From Nitrospiraceae bacterium (GTDB lineage Bacteria; Hydrogenedentota; Hydrogenedentia; Hydrogenedentales; SLHB01): a DNA stretch of 35,372 nt. How positions within the stretch are numbered: position 1 is the stretch's first letter; each line of letters starts with the position of its first letter. Of this stretch, positions 7,521-15,580 are shown in pieces. The stretch spans positions 1 through 35,372 of the forward strand of contig JAACEL010000002.1 of the NCBI GenBank assembly GCA_011682535.1, written 5' to 3'. The notes below the pieces were generated by a model. That model did no database searches. It saw nothing but the letters and a program-made list of their open reading frames with translations, and was not told the origin of the DNA. Both the position numbers and the translations under genes were made by a program.

Positions 7521-8279
7521 ATGAGACTGAAAAACAAGGTCGCCATTATTACGGGAGCGGGCATGGGCATGGGGCGCGAAGCCGCCCTGTTGTTCGCCAA
7601 GCAGAAGGCGAAGGTCATCGTTTTCGACATCGACAAGAAGGCCGGTGGCGAGACGGCACGCTTGATTCGCAAGGCGGGCGGCGAGGCGTTGTTCGTGCAG
7701 GGCGACGTGAGCGACGAGGCCGACGTCAAGAAGGCCATTCAGAAGGGCGTGAAGAAGTTTGGCGGCCTTCACATTTTGTATTCCAACGCTGGGGTGCTGT
7801 GGAAAGATCGCGATAAATCCGTCATCGACACGACGGTGGCGAACTGGGATCTCGTCCAGGCGATCAACCTGCGCGGGCCATTTCTGTTGACCAAACACGG
7901 GATCCCCGAACTGCGGAAGTCGGGCGGCGGCTCGATTATCCTGGTGGGTTCGATCTCGGCATTGGCGGGATTCACGTTGGCGCAGGACTCGTATACCTGC
8001 GCAAAAGGCGCGATGCTGTCTTTGGCGAAGTCGCTTGCCGTACAGTTCGGCTCCGACAACATCCGCTGCAACGTGATTCATCCGGGCATGATCGACACGC
8101 CATTGCAGGAGGTCTACTTCACCGAAGCCGAGTTGAAGGAGATCGGCGACTCGATCCCGATCCGCCGGATCGGCAAGGCGCGCGATATTGCCAATGCCGC
8201 GCTCTTTCTGGCCTCCGACGAATCGAGCTTCATGACCGGCGCGGAGATGATCGTGGACGGCGGATTCATCGCCACGTAA
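7521..8279 (+). CDS. Short-chain dehydrogenase/reductase (classical SDR)
   Basis: A 252-aa cytoplasmic NAD(P)-dependent oxidoreductase with a Rossmann fold. Visible features are the cofactor loop TGAGMGMG (residues 11-18), SNAG (N89), catalytic N115, Ser at 144 or 146, and Y158 with K162 in YTCAKG. C-terminal features are IHPGMIDTP and FMTGAEMIVDGGF, as in FabG-like enzymes. D36 in FDID at the end of beta2 suggests NAD rather than NADP preference. The ATG at 7521 has gggaggag 7-14 nt upstream; a longer open frame from 7437 lacks a ribosome site. The substrate cannot be read. It may work with the upstream glutamine-synthetase-like enzyme, although a MITE-like element now separates them. Confidence 0.9.
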   Translation: MRLKNKVAIITGAGMGMGREAALLFAKQKAKVIVFDIDKKAGGETARLIRKAGGEALFVQGDVSDEADVKKAIQKGVKKFGGLHILYSNAGVLWKDRDKSVIDTTVANWDLVQAINLRGPFLLTKHGIPELRKSGGGSIILVGSISALAGFTLAQDSYTCAKGAMLSLAKSLAVQFGSDNIRCNVIHPGMIDTPLQEVYFTEAELKEIGDSIPIRRIGKARDIANAALFLASDESSFMTGAEMIVDGGFIAT

Positions 8280-8301
8280 CCGCCGAAATGTGCTAACAAA
8301 C

Positions 8302-8346
8302 AACTCCCGGGACCGGTATTGGCCAGTCCCGGGAGTTTCGTTTTGC
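8302..8346. terminator. Bidirectional intrinsic terminator between convergent genes
   Basis: A perfect 12-bp stem, AACTCCCGGGAC (8302-8313) pairing with GTCCCGGGAGTT (8326-8337), encloses a 12-nt loop. On the plus strand it is followed by tcgttttgc, serving the SDR gene. On the minus strand the stem is followed by gtttgtta, serving the convergent DUF4091 gene, which ends at 8357. Confidence 0.85.
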
Positions 8347-8356
8347 TGTGCGGCGC

Positions 8357-11300
8357 TCAATTCGCGCGGACGGCCGCCCAGACCTCCTCGATGACGGTGG
8401 CCAGGTTCTGGCGCGTCTGAAGCAGCAGGCCGGCGTCCTCCGTGAAGACCTTATTGTCGTGCACGACGCTGTCGGGCACGTTCGCGGCGGCCAACGCGCG
8501 CTGGCGCAGGCCGTCGGGAAGGCTGTCGCCCGCTTCCGCCAACAGGCGGTCGAGCAGGTGGAAGTACTCGTAGTCTTCAATGCCGTCGCGGACAATATGG
8601 AGGCGGACGGACGGAAGCGGCGTCCCGTCCGGGCCGGGGTAGATGAGGTAGCCGCAACCGTTGTGGCCGGGCTGGGCATTGTGCGTGATCCAGGGCTTGC
8701 CGGGCCAGCGTTCGTCGCCCTCGCAGTTGAAGCCCCAGTGCGTCGTGCCCCAGTAGAGGAAGCCCTCGGCGCCGTACTTGCGGCATTGCCAGAACATGAG
8801 CCGGTAGTCCGTTTGCGGGAACTCGATCATGATCCCGGGGCGTCCCCATACGGTGTAGAACCACAGCCGTTCACCTTTGGCCATGCGCCGCGCGAGTACG
8901 TTCGGGTCGAAGCTATCGATCGTGGGACACCAGATGTCGACGGCGCCGAACAGGGCCTCTTCCGGCGCGCTTGTTTCCAGACGGGGCCACTGCGGGACAA
9001 CGTCCTTGACCCATGTGTTCATCTCGACCATCTTGTCGATCATGTGGCGCTGAACGACGGCGACCTCATCCAGGCTGTAGAACATCACGTAGTCGTTCCA
9101 GCCCTTTTCCTCGAGGAGGTCATAGGTCAGTTTCAGTTTCTCGGCGAAGGCCGGGCGTTCGGATTCTTCAAGGTAGTGGGGCACGGGGATGAACATGCAG
9201 TTCTGTCCGTTTGCCATCAGATAGTCGAAATCTTCGATCATGTCGCCACCGCCGATGGGGAAATCCTTGATGGGGGAGACGCGGTGATCGAGGTGGCAGT
9301 CGTAGAAACGCTTGCGGACGTCGAACGGCGCGCGGCCCTCGAAACCGTAGAAGCGGTTGATGTAGCCCTCGTTCATCCAGAACGACGTCTTCAGATGGGT
9401 CTCGTCCGTGAGACTGAATCCCCAGACGTGTACGTTGAGGGGGATGTTCACCGCGGGGACGCCATCGGCCTCGACCCGGACGACGCCGGCGTAGTCGCCG
9501 GGCGACGTTCCGGCTTCGGTCTTGACGGTGACGAAGAAGGGCTGCGCATCCCGCTCCCCCGCCACGTCGATCGGCGCGTTCGGGAAGAGCACATCGGGGT
9601 ACTCGCCGACCTTCTCGACGAACCACGTATACTCCGGCGGAGAAATCCCGACGTAGCCGACGCGGGTTACTTCGACGTTGGCGGCGGGAATCGCCGCGCC
9701 GTCCGCGGACGTCAGGTCGCCGGCGATCGACACGCGCAGATTGGTCAGGTCGCTCAACTGTGGCACGACGACAATCTGGGACGATTCATACTCGTTGCCG
9801 CACAGCGCGATGGCGGCAGGCCCTGCTTCGCTATCGTAGGCCGTGAAAAGGGGTTCGTCGTTGAAGACTTTGTTGAGCGTCGTGGTTGAGATCACGGCGA
9901 ACTCGAGTCCGGCGCCGGGAGTCAGGCGCAGGGCGTGCGCGCGCGAGACGGCGCGGACGACCTCGTTGCCCGCCGCCGCAAGGGCGTCTACGGCGGCCCG
10001 GCGCTCGTCGAGCGAGGCCTCGGCGTTCAGCGCAGCGGCTTTGGCGGCAGCCAAAGCGCCATCGTAGGCCTGTTTGCTTTGTTCGCAAGCCGCGGCGACG
10101 CGCGCCTGGGCAGGCCCGGCGGGCAAACCGGCGACGAGTTCGGGTCCCGCGGCCAGCGCGTTGGCCGTCTCGGTGTTCATCGGCGCGTCCAGATCCAGTC
10201 CGCTCTCCTTGCGATCCGTGGCGACGGTGCGGCCCTGGCCGACGTCAAGCAAGCTGGCCCCCAGCGCGTAGGCGCCCGCAGTGAGGGCGGGGAACGTTAC
10301 CGTAAACTGCTTCTGCTCGAGCGGCTCGAAGCGTCCGGAAAAGGTGCGGTTGATGACGACGCCATCGGGCAGGCGAACGCCCACGACCGCCTCGAGGTGG
10401 CGCGGCCGCGGCGAGTTGTTGGTGACCTGGACCTCGACCTGGTTCTCGCCGAAATGGATGGGGCCGAACTGGCTCAGCGAGAACTCGGGGGTCTGGGTTG
10501 GCTTGGCGGCGGGCTCGGGCACGAAAGGCTGGTTCGCGTAGTTGGCCGAGAGTTGGGGGTCGTGGCTGAGCATCGGCCAGGGAAGCTTGCTCGGGTCGTA
10601 TGCACCGTCCAGCGTTAGGCAGTAGATGTAGCGGTCCTTGCTGGTGTAGACGATTTCGACCTGGCCGTCGCCGTCGATGTCGCCGAGGGCGGGCGTCGTG
10701 AGCATCTCCGTTTCGGAGGGGTAAGACCACTCCTCGGCGCCATCCGCGATGGAGAGACAGAGGATACGTTTGGAGCGCGAACAGACGAGCACTTCCAACT
10801 CCCCGTCGCCGTCCACGTCGCCGATTGAGGGGCCCTGGACAATGGCGCCGCCCGGATCGATCGTCCATATCCGTTTGCCGTTGCTGAAGCGGTGCAAGTG
10901 GCCGCCGCCGGTTTGTCCGGTGCCGTCGCCACAGAAGATGTCGAGGAGTTCGGGGTTGTCGACGTGGGCCAGGGCGAAACTGTGGGTCTGGTCGGTGCCC
11001 GACTTGCCGGCCCAACGCCATTCCTCGTCACCCGTGAGTGCGTCGCGGACGATAATTTGGAAATCTTCGGTAGCGGTCATCACTTCGAGCGCGCCATCGC
11101 CGTCGACATCGCCCAAGGCGGGGCCTGAGCGCCGGAAACCGCGTGGGGCGGGTTCTTCGTGGGCCCACAGCAGTTTGCCCGCGCTCGACAGGCAGGCGTC
11201 CACACCGTTGCCGAACACGACATAGATGCGCATCGTCGTCTCATCGCCCACGCGGGCCACCGCCGGGATGCCGCGGATCTGCCCGCTGCCCTGGTAATGC

Positions 11301-11818
11301 CAGCGCTTCATGCCACTGTCGTCCAGGCAGTATACCGTGCCGCTGTCCGATCCGATGAGCACTTCGATGCGTCCGTCGCCATCGACGTCGGCCACGACCG
11401 GCCCGTTGTAGTCGATGGTGTCGCCCAGGAAGGTCCGCCATACGGGACGCCCCTGGTAATCGACGCACCCGACCACGCCGCCGCGGCTGGCAAAGAAGAT
11501 TTCTTTCTTGCCGTCGCCGTCGTAGTCGACCACGGATGGGGTGGATTGCAGACCGTCGGCGTCATTGTCTTCCCAACGGTAATCCCAACGCAGTTCGCCG
11601 CGCGAACTCAGGCAGAGGAGGCGTTTGTCGCGCGACGCGGCGACGATGACCTCGACGAGCCCGTCGCCGTCGAGGTCGGCCAAAATGGGCGAAGCATAGA
11701 TCTTGCCTTTTGTTTCAAACGACCACTCCAGGCGCGGTTCCGCGGCGCCGACGGCCATACACCATGCCGCGCATGCACACGCAACTACACAAACTCCCGC
11801 ACGTCGAAATCTCGTCAT
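8357..11818 (-). CDS. Exported FG-GAP/VCBS beta-propeller protein with C-terminal DUF4091 glycosidase-like domain
   Basis: A 1153-aa protein with an N-terminal signal peptide (positive MTRFRR, hydrophobic stretch, AVGAAE near residues 22-26). Residues 30-430 form a propeller carrying at least six calcium-binding loops of the type D-x-DGDG-x-x-E (DLDGDG, DYDGDG, DVDGDG, DIDGDG). A short all-beta, CARDB-like segment follows at about 440-545, then an Ala-rich linker. The C-terminal half contains DUF4091: KTSFWMNEGYINRFYGF (about 806), LFGAVDIWCPTIDSF (about 953) and EGFLYWGTTHWGFN (about 1016). DUF4091 belongs to a TIM-barrel glycoside-hydrolase-like group related to GH123, so an extracytoplasmic glycan-processing role is likely. 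Substrate and activity are unproven. It is monocistronic, convergent with the SDR gene. Confidence 0.85.
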   Translation of the reverse strand: MTRFRRAGVCVVACACAAWCMAVGAAEPRLEWSFETKGKIYASPILADLDGDGLVEVIVAASRDKRLLCLSSRGELRWDYRWEDNDADGLQSTPSVVDYDGDGKKEIFFASRGGVVGCVDYQGRPVWRTFLGDTIDYNGPVVADVDGDGRIEVLIGSDSGTVYCLDDSGMKRWHYQGSGQIRGIPAVARVGDETTMRIYVVFGNGVDACLSSAGKLLWAHEEPAPRGFRRSGPALGDVDGDGALEVMTATEDFQIIVRDALTGDEEWRWAGKSGTDQTHSFALAHVDNPELLDIFCGDGTGQTGGGHLHRFSNGKRIWTIDPGGAIVQGPSIGDVDGDGELEVLVCSRSKRILCLSIADGAEEWSYPSETEMLTTPALGDIDGDGQVEIVYTSKDRYIYCLTLDGAYDPSKLPWPMLSHDPQLSANYANQPFVPEPAAKPTQTPEFSLSQFGPIHFGENQVEVQVTNNSPRPRHLEAVVGVRLPDGVVINRTFSGRFEPLEQKQFTVTFPALTAGAYALGASLLDVGQGRTVATDRKESGLDLDAPMNTETANALAAGPELVAGLPAGPAQARVAAACEQSKQAYDGALAAAKAAALNAEASLDERRAAVDALAAAGNEVVRAVSRAHALRLTPGAGLEFAVISTTTLNKVFNDEPLFTAYDSEAGPAAIALCGNEYESSQIVVVPQLSDLTNLRVSIAGDLTSADGAAIPAANVEVTRVGYVGISPPEYTWFVEKVGEYPDVLFPNAPIDVAGERDAQPFFVTVKTEAGTSPGDYAGVVRVEADGVPAVNIPLNVHVWGFSLTDETHLKTSFWMNEGYINRFYGFEGRAPFDVRKRFYDCHLDHRVSPIKDFPIGGGDMIEDFDYLMANGQNCMFIPVPHYLEESERPAFAEKLKLTYDLLEEKGWNDYVMFYSLDEVAVVQRHMIDKMVEMNTWVKDVVPQWPRLETSAPEEALFGAVDIWCPTIDSFDPNVLARRMAKGERLWFYTVWGRPGIMIEFPQTDYRLMFWQCRKYGAEGFLYWGTTHWGFNCEGDERWPGKPWITHNAQPGHNGCGYLIYPGPDGTPLPSVRLHIVRDGIEDYEYFHLLDRLLAEAGDSLPDGLRQRALAAANVPDSVVHDNKVFTEDAGLLLQTRQNLATVIEEVWAAVRAN

Positions 11819-12175
11819 TGCATCAAGCCTTTCGGACTTGTGGACCGTTTCAGGGACAATAATCTCGCGGACACCATACCGGATTTCGGAAGGAAATGCC
11901 TACTGGGGGAACGCAACACGGTGTTTTGCCCATTGCCAAGTCTGTCGTTCCTCGTGAAGCACCGCTTCACGGGCAATTCATTTGCGCTTGGCGGAGGCCT
12001 TCTCCAGCCCCGGAGGGGTGGCAGCGAACAAGGCGGGCCACATTGGGAGGCGAGGGCGCTGTCACGCCGCGCGCGGCGTTGCGGTGTAGTACGGGTCAAC
12101 AGTACCTTAAGATGTGGGGACAGTCCCGTCTCACGCCCTCCGGTCGCTCGCTTGGTACAGTCCCCATTTCTTGGC
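11819..12175. other. Intergenic region with hairpins and degenerate repeats; no gene
   Basis: This 357-bp stretch separates the DUF4091 gene (its upstream side) from the end of the por operon. Short frames across it have no family resemblance. It holds small dyads: gaagc-acc-gcttc near 11957-11969, CCCC-gga-GGGG near 12007-12017, and a larger inverted repeat at 12116-12168. Such hairpin-rich DNA is typical of REP-type repeats. I see no convincing promoter boxes for the DUF4091 gene. Confidence 0.5.
12116..12168 (-). repeat. Inverted repeat downstream of porB, possible terminator or REP element
   Basis: TGGGGAC-agt (from 12116) is mirrored by aca-GTCCCCA (ending near 12168), with an interior of about 35 nt. 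It lies within 8-10 nt of the porB stop in the direction of transcription. There is no T-tract, so classical intrinsic termination is uncertain. A REP-like or mRNA-end-stabilising hairpin is the alternative. Confidence 0.5.
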
Positions 12176-13084
12176 TCAGCCGCCCAAGGCAGTATCGCGT
12201 TTGACGTAGCTATGCCAACGGTCAGTGACCCACTGCTGGACGACGTCCAGGTGTTCCGGCCCGATCCCCTTGAACCGTTGCTGGGCTCTGACGTAGCCCT
12301 CGATGGGCTTGGGTTCCCCGCGTTGGGCCATGCGGCGGCTGCGTCCGGTCAGCCGGAGTGCGCCGTCCTCGATTTCGAGCAACACGATCATCGCGTTGTC
12401 TACCGCGATACGTCCCATTTTCACCGTATCCCTAGCAGGGAACACCCAGCCGGGCGAACAGGGTGTGGTGATGTGGATGTAGCGCATGCCGGTCCTCGCC
12501 TTGGCCTTGCGGATCTTGTCGTAGAGATCGGCGGGGAACGACGATGTGGCGGTGGCGATGTAGCCGACGTTGTGGGCTTCCATGATACCGATCATATCCT
12601 TGGCGTGTTGCTGTTTGCCAAGGACGGGCGTGGTGGCGGTCTTCGCGCCCAGCGGCGTGGCGCTCGATCGCTGGGTGCCGGTGTTCATGTAGGCTTCGTT
12701 GTCGTAGCAGATGTAGAGCATGTCGACGTTGCGTTCGGCGGCGCCGCTGAGCGCTTGTATGCCGATATCGACGGTGCCGCCGTCGCCCGCGAACGCGACG
12801 ACGGTAGTTCCCGTCTTCCCCAGCGCCTTGAGACCGGCCACCACGCCGTTGGCCGAGGCGGCGGTGCTGGGGAAGGAGACGTTGAGCCAGGGCGCGGCGA
12901 CGGATGACACGGGGTACATGCCGCCGAGCACCGTCAGGCAACTGGCCGGCACGACGAAGATGGCTTCGCCGTCCAGGGCCTTGAGGATGTAGCGAAAGGC
13001 GATGGACAGCCCGCACCCCGCGCACGTCCGGTTACCGGGGAGCAGATACTCTTTTTCGGGCAGTTCGAGCAGTTTCGTTTCCAT
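12176..13084 (-). CDS. porB: 2-oxoacid:ferredoxin oxidoreductase, beta subunit (pyruvate type)
   Basis: This 302-aa thiamine-diphosphate-binding subunit of a four-subunit CoA-dependent oxidoreductase decarboxylates pyruvate or a related 2-oxoacid and reduces ferredoxin. It shows the cluster-ligand motif CAGCG (C21, C24), VPASCLTVLGG, the ThDP/Mg signature AGDGGTVDIG (about 99-108) and the paired YDNEAYMNTG (about 127-136). The C-terminal tail is longer than the catalytic core needs, as in PorB. It begins 5 nt after the porA stop and closes the operon. The substrate is inferred; a branched-chain 2-oxoacid (Vor) role cannot be excluded. Confidence 0.92.
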   Translation of the reverse strand: METKLLELPEKEYLLPGNRTCAGCGLSIAFRYILKALDGEAIFVVPASCLTVLGGMYPVSSVAAPWLNVSFPSTAASANGVVAGLKALGKTGTTVVAFAGDGGTVDIGIQALSGAAERNVDMLYICYDNEAYMNTGTQRSSATPLGAKTATTPVLGKQQHAKDMIGIMEAHNVGYIATATSSFPADLYDKIRKAKARTGMRYIHITTPCSPGWVFPARDTVKMGRIAVDNAMIVLLEIEDGALRLTGRSRRMAQRGEPKPIEGYVRAQQRFKGIGPEHLDVVQQWVTDRWHSYVKRDTALGG

Positions 13085-13089
13085 AGCCG

Positions 13090-14310
13090 TCAGAACTGGC
13101 AGTTGATCCAGCCCGTCTCCTTATGGGTTTCACCGGCCTCGACACGGCGCACGCTTTCTTGCGTAGCCTCTACCAACTCACGCGTCTTCACGTCGCGTCC
13201 GCCCAGCCCGGCAATGTAACCGTGTACGGCCGGGCCGCCGCCGGTTCCATACAGTGCGGCCTTGACGTCGGCGCAGATCGGGCCCTGATAGCCGTAACTC
13301 AGGCTCTTGTCGAACACGACGACGAGCTTGGCGTTGCGCGTTCCTTCGAGCAATTCCCGCTCGGGGAAGGGACGGTACACGCGCACGGCGAGTACGCCCG
13401 CCTTGCAGCCCGCCTCGCGCAACGCGTCGACCGCCACGGTGGCCTCACTCGCAATGCTGCCCGCTGCCACCAGGAGCACGTCCGCGTCTTCGTTCTTGTA
13501 ACCCCAGGTCATCCCGCCCCAGCTCCGTCCGAAGTGGCGTCCATACTCTTCGTCCACTTCGACGGCCCGGGCGCGCGCGTTGCCGAGGGCCTCCTGGAGT
13601 TGATAGCGCAATTCCATGTAGCCGTGGCAGGTCTCCCCCACTTCGTTCGCGCGGGGGTCGGCCAAGGTGACCTGGTTGATGTTGCGGGGGTCGGCGGGGT
13701 CGAGGATCGTATGCGGAGTATAGGAGGGAAGGAACGCATCGACCTGCTCGGCCGTGGGCACCTCCACCGGCATGACGGTGTGCGACAGGATGTAACCGTC
13801 GTAACACACCATGACCGGCACATGCACCGACTCGGCGATCTTGTAGGCCTGGATGAGGTTGTCGATGATCTCCTGGTTGTTGCGGGCGTAGATCTGAATC
13901 CATCCGGCGTCACGTTGCGACATCGAATCCTGCTGATCGTTCAGCACGCTCCACGGCGCCGCCATGGCGCGATTGACGCAGCCCATCACCAGCGGCAACC
14001 GCGCGCCGGCCGCCCAGTGGATGAGTTCGCACATGTAGGCGAGGCCGTTGGCGCTGGTCGCGGTGAAGGCGCGCGCGCCGACGGTGGATGCGCCGATGCA
14101 GACGGACAGCGCGCTATGCTCACTTTCGACTGTGACGTACTCCGCCTCGAGCTGACCGCTCTCGACAAACCCCGACAGGTTCTCGGTGACCTGAGACTGC
14201 GGGGTGATGGGGTAAGCCGCGATAACCTGGACGCGGCACAGCTTCGCGCCGAGGGCCATGGCCTCGTTTCCAGTAATGATTGACGTCTCAGGCTGTTGCA
14301 CCGTGGCCAC
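13090..14310 (-). CDS. porA: 2-oxoacid:ferredoxin oxidoreductase, alpha subunit (pyruvate type)
   Basis: This 406-aa subunit carries the pyrimidine-binding domain (domain I) and the transketolase C-like domain II. Recognisable features are ITGNEAMALGAKL, AYPITPQSQVTE, VESEHSALSVCIGAS, GARAFTATSANGLAYM, and DQQDSMSQRDAGWIQIY. In domain II I see VAAGSIASEATVAVDALREAG and VRVYRPFPERELL. Length and order match PorA of four-subunit enzymes. Translation starts at a GTG (14310) preceded by a strong ggaggagg 8 nt upstream that lies in the end of the delta gene. The delta stop is only 3 nt away, so the genes are tightly coupled. Confidence 0.93.
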   Translation of the reverse strand: MATVQQPETSIITGNEAMALGAKLCRVQVIAAYPITPQSQVTENLSGFVESGQLEAEYVTVESEHSALSVCIGASTVGARAFTATSANGLAYMCELIHWAAGARLPLVMGCVNRAMAAPWSVLNDQQDSMSQRDAGWIQIYARNNQEIIDNLIQAYKIAESVHVPVMVCYDGYILSHTVMPVEVPTAEQVDAFLPSYTPHTILDPADPRNINQVTLADPRANEVGETCHGYMELRYQLQEALGNARARAVEVDEEYGRHFGRSWGGMTWGYKNEDADVLLVAAGSIASEATVAVDALREAGCKAGVLAVRVYRPFPERELLEGTRNAKLVVVFDKSLSYGYQGPICADVKAALYGTGGGPAVHGYIAGLGGRDVKTRELVEATQESVRRVEAGETHKETGWINCQF

Positions 14311-14313
14311 GGC

Positions 14314-14595
14314 TCAGTCCTCCTCCGTGCCGCCATCATCCGCGCTGGCCTCGGATTCCATCGTAATGGCGTCCGTGGGGCACTCCTCGGCGCAGATGCC
14401 GCATCCCTTGCAGTAATCGAGGTCGATGGTGATGGGGGCCTCGCGCGGGATCACGGCTTCGGGACAATAGAGCCAACAGCGGAAACACGCCGCGCCCTCC
14501 GTCTTGGCGGCAGCGCATCTGGCGTCGTCCACGACCGGCCGCTGGGTGCGCCAATCGCCCGTGTGACCTGCTTCCCCGGCGCTCGGCTTCGACAT
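14314..14595 (-). CDS. porD: 2-oxoacid:ferredoxin oxidoreductase, delta (ferredoxin-like) subunit
   Basis: A 93-aa protein with eight cysteines arranged for two [4Fe-4S] clusters: C27, C37, C40, C44-P, then C62, C65, C68, C72-P (CKGCGICAEECP). It should carry electrons from the alpha/beta catalytic core to free ferredoxin. I start it at the ATG at 14595, which gives the usual PorD length (80-105 aa) and a normal N-terminus. The frame stays open to 14925, but that extension overlaps the gamma gene and has no family resemblance. It sits 77 nt after the gamma gene and 3 nt before porA. Confidence 0.92.
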   Translation of the reverse strand: MSKPSAGEAGHTGDWRTQRPVVDDARCAAAKTEGAACFRCWLYCPEAVIPREAPITIDLDYCKGCGICAEECPTDAITMESEASADDGGTEED

Positions 14596-14672
14596 GGCCG
14601 ATTCGTGCCCGCAGTCTCTCGTGCCCACTCTCCAACCTCCAACAGCCCGGGATGTCGCTCCGGTTTCAGGTT

Positions 14673-15293
14673 TCAGGAGCCGCCCGTTGCCAGCTTTGTG
14701 CGTTCGTAGGTTCGACGTGCCGCTTCGAAATTGCGCCGTGCAAGCTCCGCGGGGAACTTCTCGGCGATGGCTCTCTCTACACTCTCCAGCGTAACCAGTT
14801 CCGTAGCGCGGGCGAAGGCGCCCAGCATGGCAGTATTCACAATCACGGAACCGGCCACGACCAAATCCAATTCCTGTGCGATTCGGGTCGCGTCGGCTGT
14901 GGCGATCCGAAAGCTGCCGCTGCATTCGACCGCGGCGGGGTCGAGCGGGCTGTTGATTACCAGCCAGCCGTCTTCGATGAGGCCCTTGGTTGCGTCAGCC
15001 ACTTCGAGCAGCGTGTCGTCGAGTACGATCACCGCGCTCGGGTGTTCGATCTGTGAGAATGTGCGCAAGGGTTCGCGGGATAGGCGGTTTGATGCGGACA
15101 CCGGCGCGCCGCGCCGTTCCGCTCCGAAAGTAGGCGCTGAAGTCACCCCCTGAAAGCCGTCGTCGAACGCGGCTCGCGCCAGCAACTGCGCCGACGAAAT
15201 CGCCCCCTGGCCGCCCCGGCCGTGCCACCGAATCTCCACAATGCCCTTCAAAGAGCCAATATCCACACTCATTCCATCCATCCCTGGATCCAT
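14673..15293 (-). CDS. porG: 2-oxoacid:ferredoxin oxidoreductase, gamma subunit
   Basis: This 206-aa subunit contributes the CoA-binding/domain III part of the complex. It contains EIRWHGRGGQGAISSAQLLA (GRGGQG at residues 25-30), GVTSAPTFGAERRGAPVSA and VIVLDDTLLEV, with the expected length of 180-210 aa. Three ATGs are possible at 15293, 15281 and 15272. I keep 15293 because the promoter at 15339-15367 leaves room for it, although ribosome sites are weak at all three. It is the first gene of the gamma-delta-alpha-beta operon, the order typical of archaeal and deep-branching bacterial Por. Confidence 0.9.
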   Translation of the reverse strand: MDPGMDGMSVDIGSLKGIVEIRWHGRGGQGAISSAQLLARAAFDDGFQGVTSAPTFGAERRGAPVSASNRLSREPLRTFSQIEHPSAVIVLDDTLLEVADATKGLIEDGWLVINSPLDPAAVECSGSFRIATADATRIAQELDLVVAGSVIVNTAMLGAFARATELVTLESVERAIAEKFPAELARRNFEAARRTYERTKLATGGS

Positions 15294-15338
15294 TCAGGCG
15301 GCTTGGCGCTCCCGCCGGGGGCAACCAACAGAAAGCCC

Positions 15339-15367
15339 ATTATGCCATGTGTCGTTCCCCGAGCCAA
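15339..15367 (-). promoter_or_regulatory. Sigma70-like promoter for the por operon
   Basis: On the minus strand TTGGCT (15362-15367) is followed by a 17-bp spacer and CATAAT (15339-15344). It matches 4/6 at -35 and 5/6 at -10. Transcription would start near 15331, about 38 nt ahead of the first porG ATG. Confidence 0.5.
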
Positions 15368-15399
15368 ATTTGGCGGCCTAGTCCCTGACTCCTCCCCAG

Positions 15400-15580
15400 T
15401 TTGGCGTCCGGTTCCCAGGGAACCGTATCCGCGCTGAGCCCAGTTCCAAGCAGAGCCCTCCCACCAACCTCGTTTTTTGAGGGACACGTGGCGACGCCAT
15501 GGGCGGATCGGCGCAGATCCATAGAGATCCGCGCAAATCCGCGTCCCATTTTCTCACACCCCAAATCGTCACTTGGAGAG
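15400..15580. other. Intergenic DNA with short palindromes downstream of the LRR protein gene
   Basis: No gene is seen. There is a perfect short palindrome, GGTTCCC-a-GGGAACC (15409-15423), and a CCTC-gttttt-GAGG type hairpin near 15470-15482. Near 15509-15544 are closely spaced related words (gatcggcgcagatcc, agatccgcgcaaatccgcg) that look like a decayed direct repeat. None gives a confident terminator for the 15581-20128 gene. Confidence 0.4.

Noticed and set aside
5819-7738. 639-aa minus-strand open frame over the glutamine synthetase-like gene
   Set aside because: It is antisense to a motif-rich gene, runs through the MITE and repeat, and has no recognisable domain or ribosome site.
8348-9889. 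513-aa plus-strand open frame opposite the DUF4091 domain
   Set aside because: It is a mirror of the real coding strand; composition follows codon complement, and the terminator at 8302 lies just before it.
14596-14925. N-terminal extension of the delta ferredoxin subunit to 14925
   Set aside because: It overlaps the gamma subunit gene and lacks family sequence.
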